64,000 bases of DNA from Paracoccus wurundjeri (GCF_030678915.1 NZ_JAUUTZ010000004.1:62001-126000); one strand, 5' to 3'. Counted from the first letter of the stretch, positions 24,550 to 33,087 are shown. The notes: generated from the letters alone by a model not told the origin. Numbers and translations are program-made.

Positions 24550-26500
24550 TGCAGTCCTTTTTTGTCTTGCCGCCGGCTGTCCGAGCCGGCTGGCCTCCGT
24601 AAACGAGCTGATGCAGGGCGGTGACCATCCGGTCGAGAGAAAAGATCTCACGCACGAAGCCCATTCCGGCGCGCTTCATCTTCAACAGGCGACGGCGGTT
24701 CGTCAGCAGCCCTGTGACTTCGGCCGCAAGAGCATCGGCGGTTTTGTCCGAGACGATAAGGCCGGTGCGCCCCGGCATCATCGTCTCGCTACAGCCGCCA
24801 ACGCCAAAGGCGACCGGTACGACGCCTGCCGCTTGCGCCTCGATCAGTACGTTCGGAAAGCCTTCGGATCGCGAGGAGAGCATCAGGATATCGAACACCG
24901 GCAGCCGGTGAGCAAGATCCGAAACACGGCCGGGGAAATGTACGCAATCACCAAGCCCCAATTCCTCGGCATATGCGCGGGAAGCCTCTAACAGTGCTCC
25001 ATCGCCATAAAGGATGAAGTGGGTCTTCGGCACCGCCTCGCGGATCTGGCGCGCGGCATCCAGCCAGACCAGCGGCTGTTTGACTTCCGTAAAACGCAAT
25101 GCGGCGCCCACTACGGGGCTGCGCAGGGGGATACCCAACTCCCGCCGGATGCTGCGCGGGAGATCATCATCTTGTGACTCGTCTATGGTGGAAAAATCGA
25201 CGCCATTATGGATCACCGTCACCCGGCAATCTGCAGGGTTCACTTTGCACCAGCCAAGGTAATCGTCCACAGCGGCCTGGGCCACGTTGATATACTGGAC
25301 ATTGGGCCGGGCCAGTAGCGCCCGGAATGCGCGGTCCCACCCAAAAGACAGGCGATCGTCACCATGAAGGTTCGGCGGGCTCATATTATGGCAATGCAGG
25401 ACGATTTCCGGCACCCCCGCCATGACTGCGGCAATGCCTCCGGCAATGATCGCCTCGTCCAGAGTTATATAAAGGACACGGGGCCGTACCCGCATCAGGT
25501 CATCATAAATGGCCTGCGCCCGCTGTGCATAAAAGGGCGGCAGCCAGCAGAAGGGTTCGCCGGGTTTCTGGACGGGATCGATGATATGCAATTCATCTTC
25601 GCAAAGCCCGGTCAACGGAAGATAAAACAGCGCATTACCAGCCGCACCATCAGTCTTGGAAAATAGCCATAGCTGCGGGCTTTCATCGGATTCCATCCTG
25701 CGAAACCCCTGGAGCATCGTGGCGACGATCCGTTCTGCGCCGCCTCCGGCCAAAGAGCCCGTCAGAAGCACGACTCCTTGCCGCGCGTCCATATCCGGCG
25801 GCGGTGCGTGTTCCATTGCGTATTCATAAACCGCGCCGGGCGTCTCGAGCAATTCCTGCTGTATGATAAGGTCATCGGGTGAGGCGGAAGATAGCCCTTG
25901 TGCGGTCCGGAAGCGTTGAAACAAGTCCAGGATCTCATTGCTGCGGGCATTTCCTTCGATCGATGCCAGGGCCAGAATTTCGTTGCAGTATCGTCCCCAA
26001 CGTCCGGTCTGCATTGCAGCCGTGGCGCGCAGAACAAGAGCCGGCTTATGAGACGGATATAGCGCAAGATGCGCCGAGGCCTCTTGCAGCGCGGTATGAT
26101 GATCGCGTTCGCGCCGGGCGAGTTGAGCGCGAAAGAAATGCCGTTCTGGCGACGCCTCTATCAGACTGTCGCGCAGATTGACCGCTTCGACACGTTCCGA
26201 TGAGGTCACATCGGGCGAGGCAAGAAGGACGTCGGTCGCCGTAAAGACGGGCTGCAATTGAACGCTGCCTTCTCGCTTCGCGACATCCAGCACCAAGCGC
26301 GCCACTCGCAATTCATCCCCGGTTGTTTTGGCAAGATCCAGCGCATGTGAGGGAAAAAATGGTCGGTCCGGATGAAGCGGGATCAGCCTGCATGCCAGAT
26401 CAATAGCATTTCTTTCATCTACTTCCTTGATGGCGAGCCAATGTGCCCGTGCCTTGGGAAACGGGAGCCGTTCTAAGTTCACGTTTTCGTTAGACAACAT
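24539..26500 (-). CDS. GT4 glycosyltransferase with N-terminal helical repeat domain (paralog B)
   Basis: 653 residues, the same length and layout as the protein at 16750-18711: a helical TPR-like N-terminus to about residue 230, then LTGSLAGGGAERIVATML, PGEPFCWLPPF, VLHCHNMSPPN, VIHNGVDF, ALRFTEVKQPLVWLD and LSSRSEGFPNVLIEAQAAG. The FCWLPP and YITLDE blocks are shared closely with paralog A, so the pair arose by duplication. It is the first gene of the minus-strand glycan operon, and the two operons converge on the two sulfotransferases. Confidence 0.85.
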   Translation of the reverse strand: MLSNENVNLERLPFPKARAHWLAIKEVDERNAIDLACRLIPLHPDRPFFPSHALDLAKTTGDELRVARLVLDVAKREGSVQLQPVFTATDVLLASPDVTSSERVEAVNLRDSLIEASPERHFFRAQLARRERDHHTALQEASAHLALYPSHKPALVLRATAAMQTGRWGRYCNEILALASIEGNARSNEILDLFQRFRTAQGLSSASPDDLIIQQELLETPGAVYEYAMEHAPPPDMDARQGVVLLTGSLAGGGAERIVATMLQGFRRMESDESPQLWLFSKTDGAAGNALFYLPLTGLCEDELHIIDPVQKPGEPFCWLPPFYAQRAQAIYDDLMRVRPRVLYITLDEAIIAGGIAAVMAGVPEIVLHCHNMSPPNLHGDDRLSFGWDRAFRALLARPNVQYINVAQAAVDDYLGWCKVNPADCRVTVIHNGVDFSTIDESQDDDLPRSIRRELGIPLRSPVVGAALRFTEVKQPLVWLDAARQIREAVPKTHFILYGDGALLEASRAYAEELGLGDCVHFPGRVSDLAHRLPVFDILMLSSRSEGFPNVLIEAQAAGVVPVAFGVGGCSETMMPGRTGLIVSDKTADALAAEVTGLLTNRRRLLKMKRAGMGFVREIFSLDRMVTALHQLVYGGQPARTAGGKTKKDCNDT

Positions 26501-27065
26501 AGGGTTCCCAAATGGAAATGGACTAAAATCTCATGGTCGGCATACATCTGTGGGGGGAAAGCAAACTAAAATAAAACCTTCGGCGACTGCGTCGGGGCAA
26601 GTGCATGTCACCCTAGTCGCCGCTTGGTGACCCTTTTATGACCGGTATCCTCGTCCCTTTCAAGCTCACGATGCTTTCGTCTACCCATCAGAAGGGCACC
26701 GCAAGATTGAGGCAGTTTCCCGCGTAACGCGATATGGAAGCATGGCCGATACACGCCTCTATCGTGGCCGCAACTTCCCGCTATTCATGCCCTTTGGCTA
26801 TGTTTCCGGCCTCTGCTGAGCCTTCGGATGGTCGCAAATCTTCTGACCAAACGCAGCATCATCCTGTCGCGTCGGACGATACGGGTTTGGGCGGAACAGG
26901 TGTGGACCGGAAAATCCGGCGGAAATTCGCGCAAATGACCCGCCGTTGGTTTGACCGGCAAACTTCGCGCATCCGGCGGCAAAGCGCGGGATCGTGCCGG
27001 GGGCGGACCTTGCTCGTACAGGAGCTTGAATGACCTAAATGTCAGCGGACGGGTATATGAGACGC
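26501..27065. other. Gene-poor interval upstream of the glycosyltransferase operon
   Basis: No credible coding region on either strand. Two overlapping inverted repeats occur: CGGCGACT at 26581-26588 with AGTCGCCG at 26615-26622, and GTCACC at 26607-26612 with GGTGAC at 26626-26631, the latter followed by CCTTTT. They cannot form together and lie 80-130 bases upstream of the minus-strand glycosyltransferase start, so they may belong to its leader. Confidence 0.4.
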
Positions 27066-27147
27066 CGATGCAACATCCGATCCTCCTCATGATGCCCGTT
27101 TTTGATTAAAGTGAGCGGCGCAGATTGCTCTGCGTCGCTCTTGTTTT
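27066..27147 (+). ncRNA. Candidate small RNA with anti-Shine-Dalgarno motif
   Basis: A strong terminator at 27113-27147 has no plus-strand gene before it. About 12 bases upstream of 27066 is a TATATG -10-like hexamer (27054-27059), with ATGACC 18 bases further up. The resulting RNA of about 80 bases carries CCTCCTC at 27082-27088, complementary to ribosome sites, in the loop of a weak CATC/GATG stem (27074-27094) followed by TTTTT. CCUCCUC-bearing small RNAs are known in Rhodobacter and rhizobia. Prediction only. Confidence 0.4.
27113..27147 (+). terminator. Rho-independent terminator
   Basis: A 12-bp stem (GAGCGGCGCAGA at 27113-27124 with TCTGCGTCGCTC at 27129-27140, one G-U pair), a TTGC loop and a TTGTTTT tract. 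Orientation is plus because the other side has only a broken T-run. Confidence 0.8.
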
Positions 27148-27698
27148 GAAATTTATTTTCAAATTAATGATGAAATGTCTTCGTTAAATTTCAATTATGA
27201 ATATAAATATGGTGAGTTATTGCTGCGTATAAGGGAAATTAAAATCAAAAATTTCCCATATGGATGATTTAGAATTTTCAGAATGATTAATTTTCAACAT
27301 CTCCTTTCGCGAATGTGTCAGAGATTTTTTGCTGTGTCACGCATAAACAAAAAACTAGTTAACCTACACCCGGTACATACTCACCAATTGGCATGTTTCT
27401 GTAAAGTCCATTTGCTAAATAAATAACTCCGAATTGTTCCAAATTTGAAACAAATATCATTTTATTTGGTCCGAATTCTCTTGGTGGTTCAGAGCCGGAA
27501 TGAGGTGTAAATCGGATGCAAGCGCTGCCCCATCGGCTCTTCCATATCGGCATTGTCGTGCCGCAGGCCGGTAAGGGCTGGTTTCGGTGTGTTCACAATT
27601 GATCTCAACGGATTAACAGCAACGAATCTGCGTGAGCATTTTCAAACCACCCCGATTCGGATTAAGCTGGACCCATGAACAAGCCAGAGGCTGCGCCC
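27148..27698. other. AT-rich island with a possible gene remnant
   Basis: The stretch from about 27140 to 27490 is far more AT-rich than anything else in the window. It holds an 8-bp hairpin (GGGAAATT at 27233-27240, AATTTCCC at 27250-27257). A minus-strand frame at 27359-27553 would encode 64 residues ending in a protein-like stretch (IFVSNLEQFGVIYLANGLYR, then NMPIGEYVPGVG), but its start lies in normal-GC sequence and no family is recognised. It may be the tail of a decayed acquired gene. The protease promoter must lie here too. Confidence 0.4.
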
Positions 27699-28790
27699 AT
27701 GTGTTTTTCGCTGTGCTCTTCCACTCATCACCCGATCAACTGCATAGTTCCGCCTCATATGTTGCGGGTTTTGGCGCTGCGCGGCGATGAGAAAACCGCC
27801 CAGATGGCCCGCAGCCTGCTGAAGCAGACAGAGAAACTGCGCGATGATCGGGCAGGGCAGGTTACGCCGCCATTACCGGTCAGGACGGATGCGCTCGGCG
27901 GACCTGCGCTTGACGATGCCGGAAAGATTTGTTGTCCGGATCGCCGTATTCATGACGGCGAATACAAAGCTGCCTTGCCCGGCAAGCTGGTCCGCAGCGA
28001 AGGCGACCCGCCCTCGGGTATCGAGGATGCCGATCTTGCTTACGACGGCGCGGGTCAGGTATTTTCGCTTTTTGCCGAAGAATATGGCCGCAACTCGCTG
28101 GACGGTTCGGGCATGCCGCTGATTGCCTCTGTACATCATCGCCGGAACTACAACAACGCTTTCTGGGATGGCAGCCAGATGGCCTATGGCACCGGCGACG
28201 GCAAACTGTTCCGCAGCTTTCTGGAGCTTTCCGTCATCGGGCACGAGATGGCGCATGGCGTTATCCAGCATTCGGGCGGGCTGGTCTACGAGAATCAGGC
28301 TGGGGCGTTGAATGAAAGCATCGCCGATGTGTTCGGCAGTCTCACGCTGCAACGCAGCCTTGGTCAGCAGGTGCATGAAGCCGACTGGCTGATCGGCCGT
28401 GGCATCCTTGGCCCTGATATCAATGGCGTGGCGCTGCGCAGCATGAAGGCGCCCGGCACCGCCTATTCGGACGATCTGCTGGGGCAGGATCCGCAGCCAT
28501 GGCACATGGACGGATTCGTCTCGACCGGCGAGGACAATGGCGGTGTGCATATCAATTCAGGCATCCCCAACCATGCCTTTTACCTATTCTGCAATTATAT
28601 CGGCGGCAAGTCGTGGGAATTGCCGGGTCGCGTCTGGTATCGTGCGCTTGAGCGGCTGAACAACCCGATGGCCTCATTTGCGGAATGGGCGCGGCAGACA
28701 ATGGATGCGGCGACGGAACTGGCAGGTCTGGGCAGTTCCGAGACCGCGATGCTGAGGCGGGCATGGAAACTTGTCGGAATCGGCATCTGA
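27699..28790 (+). CDS. Protealysin-type M4 metallopeptidase
   Basis: 363 residues. Zinc motif HEMAH (about residues 190-194) with the downstream NESIADVFGS Glu ligand, and GGVHINSGIPNHAFY with the transition-state His, are diagnostic of thermolysin-family M4 proteases. There is no signal peptide; the short N-terminal INCIVPPHMLRVLALRG matches the protealysin-type propeptide. The ATG at 27699 is preferred because an AGAGG site lies eight bases before it; an in-frame ATG at 27675 lacks one. A probable emfourin inhibitor gene follows 42 bases later. Protealysin-like enzymes act in or leak from the cytoplasm. Confidence 0.9.
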   Translation: MCFSLCSSTHHPINCIVPPHMLRVLALRGDEKTAQMARSLLKQTEKLRDDRAGQVTPPLPVRTDALGGPALDDAGKICCPDRRIHDGEYKAALPGKLVRSEGDPPSGIEDADLAYDGAGQVFSLFAEEYGRNSLDGSGMPLIASVHHRRNYNNAFWDGSQMAYGTGDGKLFRSFLELSVIGHEMAHGVIQHSGGLVYENQAGALNESIADVFGSLTLQRSLGQQVHEADWLIGRGILGPDINGVALRSMKAPGTAYSDDLLGQDPQPWHMDGFVSTGEDNGGVHINSGIPNHAFYLFCNYIGGKSWELPGRVWYRALERLNNPMASFAEWARQTMDAATELAGLGSSETAMLRRAWKLVGIGI

Positions 28791-28832
28791 ACCTACATTC
28801 GGCACAGGCGGAACTTTACAGGCAAAAAGGTC

Positions 28833-29117
28833 ATGCTCATTGAAATCGACGCTCAGGGAGGATTTGGCGGCATTGCCGCGTCGGCTCTGCACAAGCGGAT
28901 CGATGTGGATGCACAGGCCGAGCCGACCCGGCAAGAGCTGAATGACGCTTTCCGCCCGGCAGAGCTGCAGCGCCTGGCTGCCCGCGATTGCGGAGATTGT
29001 GCCGACCGGGTGACCTATCATATCACCGTTACGATCGAGGGGCGCGGCAGCCGCAGCTTTACCCTGCGCGAAGATCAATTGCCGCCCGAGATGCTGGATC
29101 TGATCGACCGCTTCTAG
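28833..29117 (+). CDS. Emfourin-like protealysin inhibitor
   Basis: A 94-residue protein beginning MLIEIDAQGGFGGIAAS, with a beta-rich C-terminal half (DRVTYHITVTIEG, RSFTLREDQLPPEML) and a length close to emfourin (M4in), the slow-tight inhibitor encoded with protealysin in Serratia. The position directly after an M4 protealysin gene is the same as in the known pairs. Two Cys residues (DCGDC) are present. The family match is by eye from overall pattern, and context is a large part of the call. Confidence 0.75.
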   Translation: MLIEIDAQGGFGGIAASALHKRIDVDAQAEPTRQELNDAFRPAELQRLAARDCGDCADRVTYHITVTIEGRGSRSFTLREDQLPPEMLDLIDRF

Positions 29118-29160
29118 AACAGCCCGCCCGTCCCGAATGCTTCCGGTTGAGTGCGAGTGA

Positions 29161-29919
29161 TCACAGCGACTCGATGACCTGATCTCGCAGATATGCGGCC
29201 AAACGCTGCGTAGCATCACTGCGACTGCCCCAATCATCTGCAATCTCGCCCAGATAAGCGCGTCGCGCATAGTCCAGTGTCGAAGCATCCCGGTTCTGAA
29301 TTTGCGGGATTGCCCAAATGGCCGCCGCATCTTTCGTGACGAATTCTCCGGTGCTGGCCGTGCGCCACATCCTCGCAAGCGTCAGCAGGACATTGCGCTC
29401 GTCCCCGTGTATTCCGCCCAGTAACGCCGGTAGCGCATCGCCTATGGCTCGCCGGACATATTTCTGCGGAATTTCGGGCAGAAGCTTATCCGCGCCTGCG
29501 CCGAACAGAGGGATGGCATCCTGGCGCGCCTGCGCCAGAACCAGCGTATGCTCGGGATCCTGCGTGGGCATTGGCCTTTCACCAGCCTCGAAACCGTCGC
29601 GTAGCCATTCGCCATAGATAAACTCTGCCCGCGCCGGGTAAGCGGCGCGGGCAAGGTCAGATCGGCGAAACAACATGACTTCAAGGCAGCGGGCGCCTCC
29701 TGCAGTGGCTGGATGGCGACCGGAAATCCGCAGCAGAGCCGTCAGCAGCCCGTCGCGCTGATCTTCAGTCAGGTTGCGCTCTGTAATGGCCAGAAGATCG
29801 ATGTCGCTTTGTGGCTGAAGACGGCCCGAAACCGCCGATCCATGCAGATACACAGCCAGCAGCGTATCCCCAAGGACGCTATGCAGGGCCGCCAACGCGG
29901 TCTGAATCTGCTCGGACAT
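29161..29919 (-). CDS. aadA: AadA-like aminoglycoside (3'')(9) adenylyltransferase
   Basis: 252 residues. The nucleotidyltransferase motif LHGSAVSGRLQPQSDIDLLA carries the two metal-binding Asp residues, CLEVML holds the catalytic Glu seen in AadA, and the C-terminal helical domain has NVLLTLARMWRTASTGEF and TKDAAAIWAIPQI, close to classical AadA proteins. It would adenylylate streptomycin and spectinomycin. No integron, attC site or mobile element is visible, so it looks like a resident chromosomal gene. Whether it gives resistance is not known. Confidence 0.88.
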   Translation of the reverse strand: MSEQIQTALAALHSVLGDTLLAVYLHGSAVSGRLQPQSDIDLLAITERNLTEDQRDGLLTALLRISGRHPATAGGARCLEVMLFRRSDLARAAYPARAEFIYGEWLRDGFEAGERPMPTQDPEHTLVLAQARQDAIPLFGAGADKLLPEIPQKYVRRAIGDALPALLGGIHGDERNVLLTLARMWRTASTGEFVTKDAAAIWAIPQIQNRDASTLDYARRAYLGEIADDWGSRSDATQRLAAYLRDQVIESL

Positions 29920-29941
29920 GTCAGAAATAGGCTCCGGCGAA

Positions 29942-30649
29942 TCAGATGACCCGGACGGTTAACTCTCCCAGGCCGGCAATGCTGCCTGTCATCACGTCGC
30001 CCTTCTTGACCGCGCCTACGCCGGCAGGTGTGCCGGTCATGATCAGGTCGCCGGGCTGAAGGTCGAAATACTGGGAAAGGATCGCGATCATCTCGGGAAT
30101 CTTCCATATCATCTGGTTCAGATCGCCTGATTGCCTGCGTTCGTTATTGATGTCCAGCGTGATTTCACCCTCGGTCGGATGGCCGATCTCGGATGCCGGA
30201 CTCAGCGGGCCGCAGGGGCCAGACTGCTCGAAACTCTTGCCGACTTCCCATGGGCGGCCCATTTTCTTCGCCTCACCCTGCAGATCGCGGCGCGTCATGT
30301 CGAGACCGATACCGTAGCCCCATACATGATCAAGGGCCGTCTCCTGGGGAATATTCCGCCCTCCCTGTTTCAACGCGACGATCAGTTCGATTTCGTGATG
30401 CACATCCTCGGTCATCGGAGGATAGGCGAAGGTTCCGTCAGAGGTCAGGTTACCCGGGCTTTTGAAGAAGAAGAAGGGTGGCTCGCGATCAGGGTCGTGC
30501 CCCATTTCTACGGCATGCGCGGCATAGTTTCGTCCGATGCAAAAGACCCGATTGACTGGAAAGACCTTGTCGCTGCCTGCGACCGGCAGGCTGGCCACGG
30601 GTGGGGGCGAGATCACGAATTCGGGTGAGATTTGACGAGTATCGGGCAT
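29942..30649 (-). CDS. Fumarylacetoacetate hydrolase family protein
   Basis: 235 residues. VNRVFCIGRNYAAHAVEMG, the metal-site EIELIVALKQ, the Asp of GIGLDMTRRDLQ, KSFEQSGPCGP and IMTGTPAGVGAV are the hallmark segments of small FAH enzymes such as fumarylpyruvate hydrolase. They cleave C-C bonds of acylpyruvates or decarboxylate oxaloacetate. The start overlaps the ABC permease stop by one base (TGATG), so the enzyme is co-translated with a NitT/TauT-type importer and probably acts on the imported compound or its product (inference). Confidence 0.88.
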   Translation of the reverse strand: MPDTRQISPEFVISPPPVASLPVAGSDKVFPVNRVFCIGRNYAAHAVEMGHDPDREPPFFFFKSPGNLTSDGTFAYPPMTEDVHHEIELIVALKQGGRNIPQETALDHVWGYGIGLDMTRRDLQGEAKKMGRPWEVGKSFEQSGPCGPLSPASEIGHPTEGEITLDINNERRQSGDLNQMIWKIPEMIAILSQYFDLQPGDLIMTGTPAGVGAVKKGDVMTGSIAGLGELTVRVI

Positions 30650-31401
30650 CAGTTTCTTTCTCCTGCATAATATTGAATGCGTTTTTCAAGGCGTGCGACC
30701 AGTTCGGCAAGGGATAATGCGCAAGCAAAAAGCAGAAGAACAAGCGCCCAGAAATGGGCCATCTGGAAATTCTGCTGATAAAGCGAAAACAACGCTCCGA
30801 CACCGATGATCGAGACGAGAAGCTGACCAATCACAACGCCTTTCACGCCACGGATCATTCCAAGCCGGATACCGGCCAATATCTCGGGCAATGCGGCCAG
30901 GAAGATGATCTTGAACAGCTCGGACCATGAGGCGCCGAAAGACCGGGACATCTCCAGCAGCGAAGGCGCGACATGCCGGACGCCCGCGCGTGTGTCCAGC
31001 ACGATGATCCATACCGCGAACATGAAGACCGTCACGACCACCGTCGGCGTTCCCAGCCCGAACAGGATCATGAAGACTGGCACCAACGCGGATAGAGGCG
31101 CCGAAAGGAAAGTGTTCACCCACATGTTCAGAAGCTTGTCGGCAGTCCGGGAAAGCCCCATGAGAAAGCCAAGCGGGATCCCCAGAACAAGCGCAAGCGC
31201 CAGCCCCAGAAGATAGGATATGACCGTTATCCTGATCGCCTCTGCGAAGCTGCGGGAAGTCACGACCTCGCCCATCGCCGCGATCACTTCGGTGAAGGGC
31301 GGAAACAGCATGACCAGACCGAAGCGACCAACGATTTCCCAAAGGATGACCCAGACGATCAGCGAGGCCATCTTGGGCACATGATGTCCGTAAAGGGTCA
31401 T
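30649..31401 (-). CDS. ABC transporter permease, NitT/TauT type
   Basis: 250 residues, about six membrane helices, with the inner-membrane EAA loop (EMSRSFGASWSELFKIIFLAALPEILAGIRLG) that contacts the ATPase. Typical of SsuC/TauC-like permeases. The ATG at 31401 is four bases after the ATPase stop region and gives the expected cytoplasmic start; the frame is open to 31572 but that part overlaps the ATPase gene in another frame. It is the second permease of the operon, so the channel is probably a heterodimer. Confidence 0.85.
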   Translation of the reverse strand: MTLYGHHVPKMASLIVWVILWEIVGRFGLVMLFPPFTEVIAAMGEVVTSRSFAEAIRITVISYLLGLALALVLGIPLGFLMGLSRTADKLLNMWVNTFLSAPLSALVPVFMILFGLGTPTVVVTVFMFAVWIIVLDTRAGVRHVAPSLLEMSRSFGASWSELFKIIFLAALPEILAGIRLGMIRGVKGVVIGQLLVSIIGVGALFSLYQQNFQMAHFWALVLLLFACALSLAELVARLEKRIQYYAGERN

Positions 31402-31405
31402 TACA

Positions 31406-32221
31406 TTACTCCACGTATTTCTTGATACCGGTCCAGATACGCTCAACGGTATCAAGATAATTTTCGTCACGGCGCAGGTCGTCGGGCGAAATCTCCCTGG
31501 AGATCTGCGGATCGATGATCTCGGATACGCGGCCCGGACGCGGCGACAGCAATACGATCCGGTCCGAGACATAGACCGCTTCCTCGATCGAATGGGTCAC
31601 GAACAGGAAGGTTTTGTTCTCGACTTCACGCAGGCGCATCAGATCTTCCTGAAACTTGCGCCGCGTCTGTTCATCCACGGCCGAGAAGGGCTCGTCCATC
31701 AGCAGAATATCGGCGTCGACCGCCAGCGCACGGGCAAGTCCGACGCGCTGCCGCATTCCGCCCGAAAGCTCATGCGGGTATTTCTTTTCGAAACCGTGAA
31801 GGCCCACTTCGCCGATATAATGCCGGGCGCGGTCCTCCCGTTCGGATTTCGCGATGCCTTGCACCTTCAAACCGTAAGCCGCGTTTTCAAGTACTGACGC
31901 CCAGGGCATCAATGCAAAATCCTGAAACACGAAGGCCCGTTCCGCTCCGGGACCATTCACGGGTTTGCCTTTGACCCGAATCTCGCCCGAACTGGGCTGC
32001 AAAAGACCGGCCACGATTTTCAGCAGGGTTGTCTTGCCACAGCCCGACGGCCCCAGCAGGCTGGTCAGATGGCCCTTCTCGAAGCTGAGATCGATATCCT
32101 GAAGGGCGACAACGGTGTTCCCGTAAAGTTTCGAGACATTTCTGACCTCGACAATCGGCTCGCGGACCGGGGCGACCGGAACACCGGGGCCGGCTGTTGC
32201 TGTCATCGAAAGCTGCATCAT
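31406..32221 (-). CDS. ABC transporter ATPase, NitT/TauT type
   Basis: 271 residues. Walker A LLGPSGCGKTTLLK, Q-loop FVFQDFALMPW, signature LSGGMRQRVGLARAL, Walker B DILLMDEPFSAVD and the switch His (LFVTHSIEEAV) are all intact, as in SsuB/TauB. The double ATG at 32221/32218 overlaps the upstream permease stop (ATGA) and has a GGAGAG site. Energises the two permeases encoded on either side. Confidence 0.9.
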   Translation of the reverse strand: MMQLSMTATAGPGVPVAPVREPIVEVRNVSKLYGNTVVALQDIDLSFEKGHLTSLLGPSGCGKTTLLKIVAGLLQPSSGEIRVKGKPVNGPGAERAFVFQDFALMPWASVLENAAYGLKVQGIAKSEREDRARHYIGEVGLHGFEKKYPHELSGGMRQRVGLARALAVDADILLMDEPFSAVDEQTRRKFQEDLMRLREVENKTFLFVTHSIEEAVYVSDRIVLLSPRPGRVSEIIDPQISREISPDDLRRDENYLDTVERIWTGIKKYVE

Positions 32222-33027
32222 TCTCTCCTTTCGGGGCGGAACAGTCTCGCCTCGACCCATTGCAACAGGCCAACAACGATGATTGCGAATAGAACGATGG
32301 CCACGATGGTCGCGTACATATGCGCGAAATTGGCGATCGAGCGATGATAGGTGATCAGGTCGCCGACTCCGGTTGGGGTGATCAGAAGCTCGGCCAGCAC
32401 GGCGCCGGAAAAGCCTTCCGCCACGCCAAGCCGCAATCCGGCGAACATCATCGGGCTGGCCGCGGGCAGAATGATCTGGGTGATCTGCTGCCGGCGCGTT
32501 CCCGTATAGGATCGGCACATGTCGACAAGCGAGGGCGACACGTTCCGTACGGCCTTGTAGCTGTTCATCGCGATGACCGGCAGTGACAGCATCACGACCG
32601 CCACGACTTTTGAGGCAAGACCAATGCCATAGACGAATGTCACAAGCGGGATCAGCGCGGCCATCGGTGCGGCCTGCATGGTGATGAAGATCGGCAGAGT
32701 TATCCATTCAACGTCGGAACGCAGGCCCATGGCGATCCCCGAGCCCACACCCACGACGATGGAAAAGACCAGGCCGATCACCAGCGGTTCCATCGTCCGC
32801 AGGAAAGCCGCGATCAGCGATCCGTCCGCAAGCATTTCCCATAATGCAGCGATCATGGCCGTGAAGGATGGAAAGGCGAAATTGAAACCGCTCATGGCAG
32901 TAAGCTGCCAGATCAATGCGAACAACGCGACCGAGGCGATTTTCCAGGGGAGCCCGGACCGCAGAGCGCGGGTAAAAAGACCGGGATCGGCTGTATTGCG
33001 CATCCGGTGGATATCCATGCTGGTCAT
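32218..33027 (-). CDS. ABC transporter permease, NitT/TauT type
   Basis: 269 residues with a basic cytoplasmic N-terminus, six or so membrane helices and an EAA-like loop (DMCRSYTGTRRQQITQIILPAASPMMFAGLRLG). Paralog of the permease at 30649-31401. It follows the receptor gene after a short gap that contains a hairpin, and its stop overlaps the ATPase start by four bases. Confidence 0.85.
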   Translation of the reverse strand: MTSMDIHRMRNTADPGLFTRALRSGLPWKIASVALFALIWQLTAMSGFNFAFPSFTAMIAALWEMLADGSLIAAFLRTMEPLVIGLVFSIVVGVGSGIAMGLRSDVEWITLPIFITMQAAPMAALIPLVTFVYGIGLASKVVAVVMLSLPVIAMNSYKAVRNVSPSLVDMCRSYTGTRRQQITQIILPAASPMMFAGLRLGVAEGFSGAVLAELLITPTGVGDLITYHRSIANFAHMYATIVAIVLFAIIVVGLLQWVEARLFRPERRE

Positions 33028-33052
33028 TGTAAGATCCTGTAACCGGCAGACG

Positions 33053-33074
33053 ATGACGCGGATATTGGCGTCAT
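33053..33074 (-). promoter_or_regulatory. Intercistronic hairpin after the receptor gene
   Basis: A perfect 7-bp repeat, ATGACGC at 33053-33059 and GCGTCAT at 33068-33074, with an eight-base loop, between the substrate-binding protein and permease genes. No T-run follows, so it probably tunes expression rather than ending transcription. Confidence 0.45.
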
Positions 33075-33087
33075 GCTCCGTGAAGTG

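Noticed and set aside
26734-27090. Overlapping 99- and 101-codon frames on opposite strands
   Set aside because: Low-complexity Arg/Ser content, no ribosome sites, no family resemblance.
32222-32707. Upstream extension of the ABC ATPase frame
   Set aside because: Overlaps the permease gene in another frame and is Arg/His-rich; the ATG at 32221 has a ribosome site and overlaps the permease stop.
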